This document shows positions 62,325-64,000 of a stretch of 64,000 nt of DNA, piece by piece. How positions within the stretch are numbered: position 1 is the stretch's first letter; the number at the start of each line of letters is the position of its first letter. The stretch spans positions 186,001 through 250,000 of the forward strand of contig JAUYQQ010000011.1 in assembly GCA_030697165.1 (NCBI GenBank), written 5' to 3'. The DNA is from Acidobacteriota bacterium (lineage in GTDB: Bacteria > Acidobacteriota > Vicinamibacteria > Vicinamibacterales > UBA2999). Below the pieces are notes generated by a model. It was not told the DNA's origin, did no database searches, and saw only the letters and a list, made by a program, of their open reading frames with translations. A program made the position numbers and the translations under genes.

Positions 62325-63922
62325 CAGGGCATGACCGCCAGTAGCTGAACGCCAGGGTTGTTGCGTTCGCAATACTCGAGCGCCCATTCTGACTCGAACA
62401 GGATCATCGGGCGGCCCTCGCGATCGGTGGCGCTGCGCGTGCCCGCCGTTGACGCCGACATCGCGGCTACCTTGTCGGCCGGCCCCACCACCCAGCGCGC
62501 AGCCTTGTACGGCAGAGAGTCCACGTCGCACATCACGTTGTATTCGTTCTCGAGGCGCGCCTTCAACACTTCGAGCTGAAGCGGACCGACCGTGCCCAGG
62601 ATCGGCTCGCGCCGCCCCACGGTGGGATAGAGGACCTGCATCAGGCCCTCCTCCTCCAACTGCCGAATGCCATCGTCAAACTGCTTGAAGCGGACGTCGC
62701 GCAGACGGGCGATGCCGAAATGCTCGGCCGGGAAGCGCGGGATGGCCGGGTACTTCAGCGCGAAGCCGTGGTACAGCGTGTCGCCGATGCCGAACTGGCC
62801 CGGATTCACCAGGCCGACCACGTCTCCCGGGTACGCCCGCTCGATGGTTTCGCGATTGCCGCCGAAGAAGCGATAGGGCCGCGACGCGCGGATCTCCGTG
62901 CCCTGCCGCGCGTTGGTGATCACCATGTCCTTCTCGAAGACGCCGGAGCACACGCGCAGAAACGCCACGCGGTCGCGATGGCGGCGGTTCATGTTCGCCT
63001 GAATCTTGAAGACAAACCCGCTGAAGTTCGGCGACTCGGGCGCGATCATTCCCTGGTCGCTCATGCGGGGACGCGGCGGCGGCGCCAGCTCGGTCAACGC
63101 TTTCAGAAACGGCTCGAGACCGAAGTTCGACAACGCGCTGCCGAAGAACACCGGCGTGTGCTTGAAGTCGAGATAGGCCTGGTGATCGAACGAGGTGCCC
63201 GCGCCGGTGACGAGTGACGTCTCGTCGATCAAGTGCTGCCACGGCTCCTGCCCCAGCAGCTCGGCGAGCCGCGGGTCGTGCGCGTTCGACACCTGCACCG
63301 GCGCCTCTTGGGCGCGGCCCTTCCGCTCGTAGAAGTGCACGATCGAGTTCTCGAGGTCGAACACGCCGCGGAAGCGATCGCCGCTGCCGATCGGCCAGTT
63401 CATGGGCACCGCGTGAATGCCCAGCACGCGCTCGATCTCGTCGAGCAGGTCGAACGGGTCGCGGCTCGGCTGATCCAGCTTGTTGATGAAGGTCAGCACC
63501 GGCAGCTTGCGCAGCTTGCACACCTCGAACAGCTTGCGCGTTTGCGCTTCGATGCCCTTGGCGGCGTCGATCACCATCACGACCCCGTCCACGGCAAACA
63601 GCGTCCGGTAGGTGTCTTCGCTGAAGTCCTTGTGGCCCGGGGTGTCGAGCAGCGTCAGGTGGTGCTCGCCGATGTCGAACTCGACGGCTGCCGACGTCAC
63701 CGAAATGCCGCGCTCGCGCTCGATGTCCATCCAGTCGGAGACGACCGCGCGTTCGGATTTGCGGCCGCGCACCGCGCCGGCCAGCTCGATGGCGCCGGCG
63801 TACAGCAGCAGCTTCTCGGTGAGCGTGGTCTTGCCCGCGTCCGGGTGGGAAATGATGGCGAACGTGCGGCGTCGCGCGACTTCGGCTTTCAGCGTGGAAT
63901 CAATGGAGGCAGCAGTGGTCAA
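62324..63922 (-). CDS. prfC: Peptide chain release factor 3
   Basis: GTPase that removes RF1/RF2 from terminated ribosomes. It has 532 residues. Seen: the G1 motif IISHPDAGKTTLTEKLLLYAGAIELAGAV, DTPGHKDFSEDTYRTL (G3), NKLDQPSRDPFDLLDEIE (G4), and C-terminal LMQVLYPTVGRREPILGTVGPLQLEVLKARLENEYNV. The start is TTG 63922, immediately after the stop of the upstream fragment, with no ATG nearby in frame. Confidence 0.97.
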   Translation of the reverse strand: MTTAASIDSTLKAEVARRRTFAIISHPDAGKTTLTEKLLLYAGAIELAGAVRGRKSERAVVSDWMDIERERGISVTSAAVEFDIGEHHLTLLDTPGHKDFSEDTYRTLFAVDGVVMVIDAAKGIEAQTRKLFEVCKLRKLPVLTFINKLDQPSRDPFDLLDEIERVLGIHAVPMNWPIGSGDRFRGVFDLENSIVHFYERKGRAQEAPVQVSNAHDPRLAELLGQEPWQHLIDETSLVTGAGTSFDHQAYLDFKHTPVFFGSALSNFGLEPFLKALTELAPPPRPRMSDQGMIAPESPNFSGFVFKIQANMNRRHRDRVAFLRVCSGVFEKDMVITNARQGTEIRASRPYRFFGGNRETIERAYPGDVVGLVNPGQFGIGDTLYHGFALKYPAIPRFPAEHFGIARLRDVRFKQFDDGIRQLEEEGLMQVLYPTVGRREPILGTVGPLQLEVLKARLENEYNVMCDVDSLPYKAARWVVGPADKVAAMSASTAGTRSATDREGRPMILFESEWALEYCERNNPGVQLLAVMP

Positions 63923-64000
63923 TCAGTGAATCTCTGCGATGAATTTTACCAGTTCCCCGCCCCAGATCGCCGGAATCGAATGGGTGCCGTGGCCGCGGGT
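63923..64000 (-). CDS. 3' end of an unidentified gene
   Basis: The last 25 residues read GHGTHSIPAIWGGELVKFI...EIH before a TGA at 63923-63925. The fragment resembles the C-terminus of alpha/beta-hydrolase-type proteins, but it is too short to identify. It runs off the right edge and is adjacent to prfC (no gap between the stop and the prfC TTG). Confidence 0.4.
   Translation of the reverse strand, partial: TRGHGTHSIPAIWGGELVKFIAEIH

Overview
The window is GC-rich chromosomal DNA of a Gram-negative bacterium. Outer-membrane features (LolA, two secretins, a complete type IV pilus PilMNOPQ set) sit among housekeeping genes. No transposase, integrase, phage gene or CRISPR array was seen. Gene content and the abundance of short interspersed hairpin repeats fit Acidobacteriota, perhaps the Vicinamibacteria. 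That placement is an inference and was not tested by a search.

Layout. Positions 1-3221 (minus): amino-acid permease, folD and a coaE that runs off the left edge. 3322-5800 (minus): accB, accC, thiE. 5933-14221 (minus): pilM-N-O-P-Q followed by a lipoprotein, a frameshifted PKD-domain lipoprotein and a TPR/coiled-coil protein. 14222-14655: the only long gene-free stretch, with an AT-rich palindrome, a 9-bp repeat array and the rplM promoter. 14656-19702 (plus): rplM, rpsI, rpsB, tsf, pyrH, frr, thrC. Then pfkA (minus), tRNA-Ala(CGC), lolA and a lipid-anchored secretin (plus). 23754-30963 (minus): a tightly overlapping operon nagZ-ldcA-mpl-pxpB-pxpC-murB-murA that joins peptidoglycan recycling to precursor synthesis. 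31041-34129 (plus): a GHMP kinase, polX and a small protein. 34032-52632 (minus): about 18 kb of nearly continuous genes (TPR protein, RDD protein, pgpA, cinA, thpR, plsY, gpsA, ftsY, ribD, ribE, ribBA, ffh, rpsP, khpA, rimM, trmD, rplS, rnhB, TPR protein, small membrane protein, thiE-like, RodZ-like, unknown). 52683-53606 (plus): ftcD. 53637-58739 (minus): a membrane flippase-like protein, nrdR, and an NtrY/NtrC-type two-component pair. 58842-62232 (plus): purC, a Fis-like protein, then groES-groEL behind a CIRCE-like operator. 62324-63922 (minus): prfC, preceded by the 3' end of an unidentified gene.

Four themes stand out. (1) Intergenic regions carry several families of short tandem or inverted repeats (9-bp GGTGCCTAA-type at four loci, 14-bp upstream of frr, 7-bp between thrC and pfkA), some folding into long hairpins that abut promoters. 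Other repeats lie in frame inside coding sequence (thpR, ftcD, purC, pilQ). (2) Several genes have a -10 box placed so that transcription would begin at or within a few bases of the start codon (pyrH, the GHMP kinase, the small gene at 33839, ftcD), which suggests leaderless mRNAs. (3) Three genes (folD, thiE and the small membrane protein) appear to lack an ATG, GTG or TTG start and probably begin at CTG. (4) Biochemical oddities include a MurA with Asp in place of the fosfomycin-target Cys, a lipid-anchored secretin overlapping lolA, a PfkA with a mixed ATP/PPi signature, and a homopolymer frameshift in a PKD lipoprotein of the pilus gene cluster.
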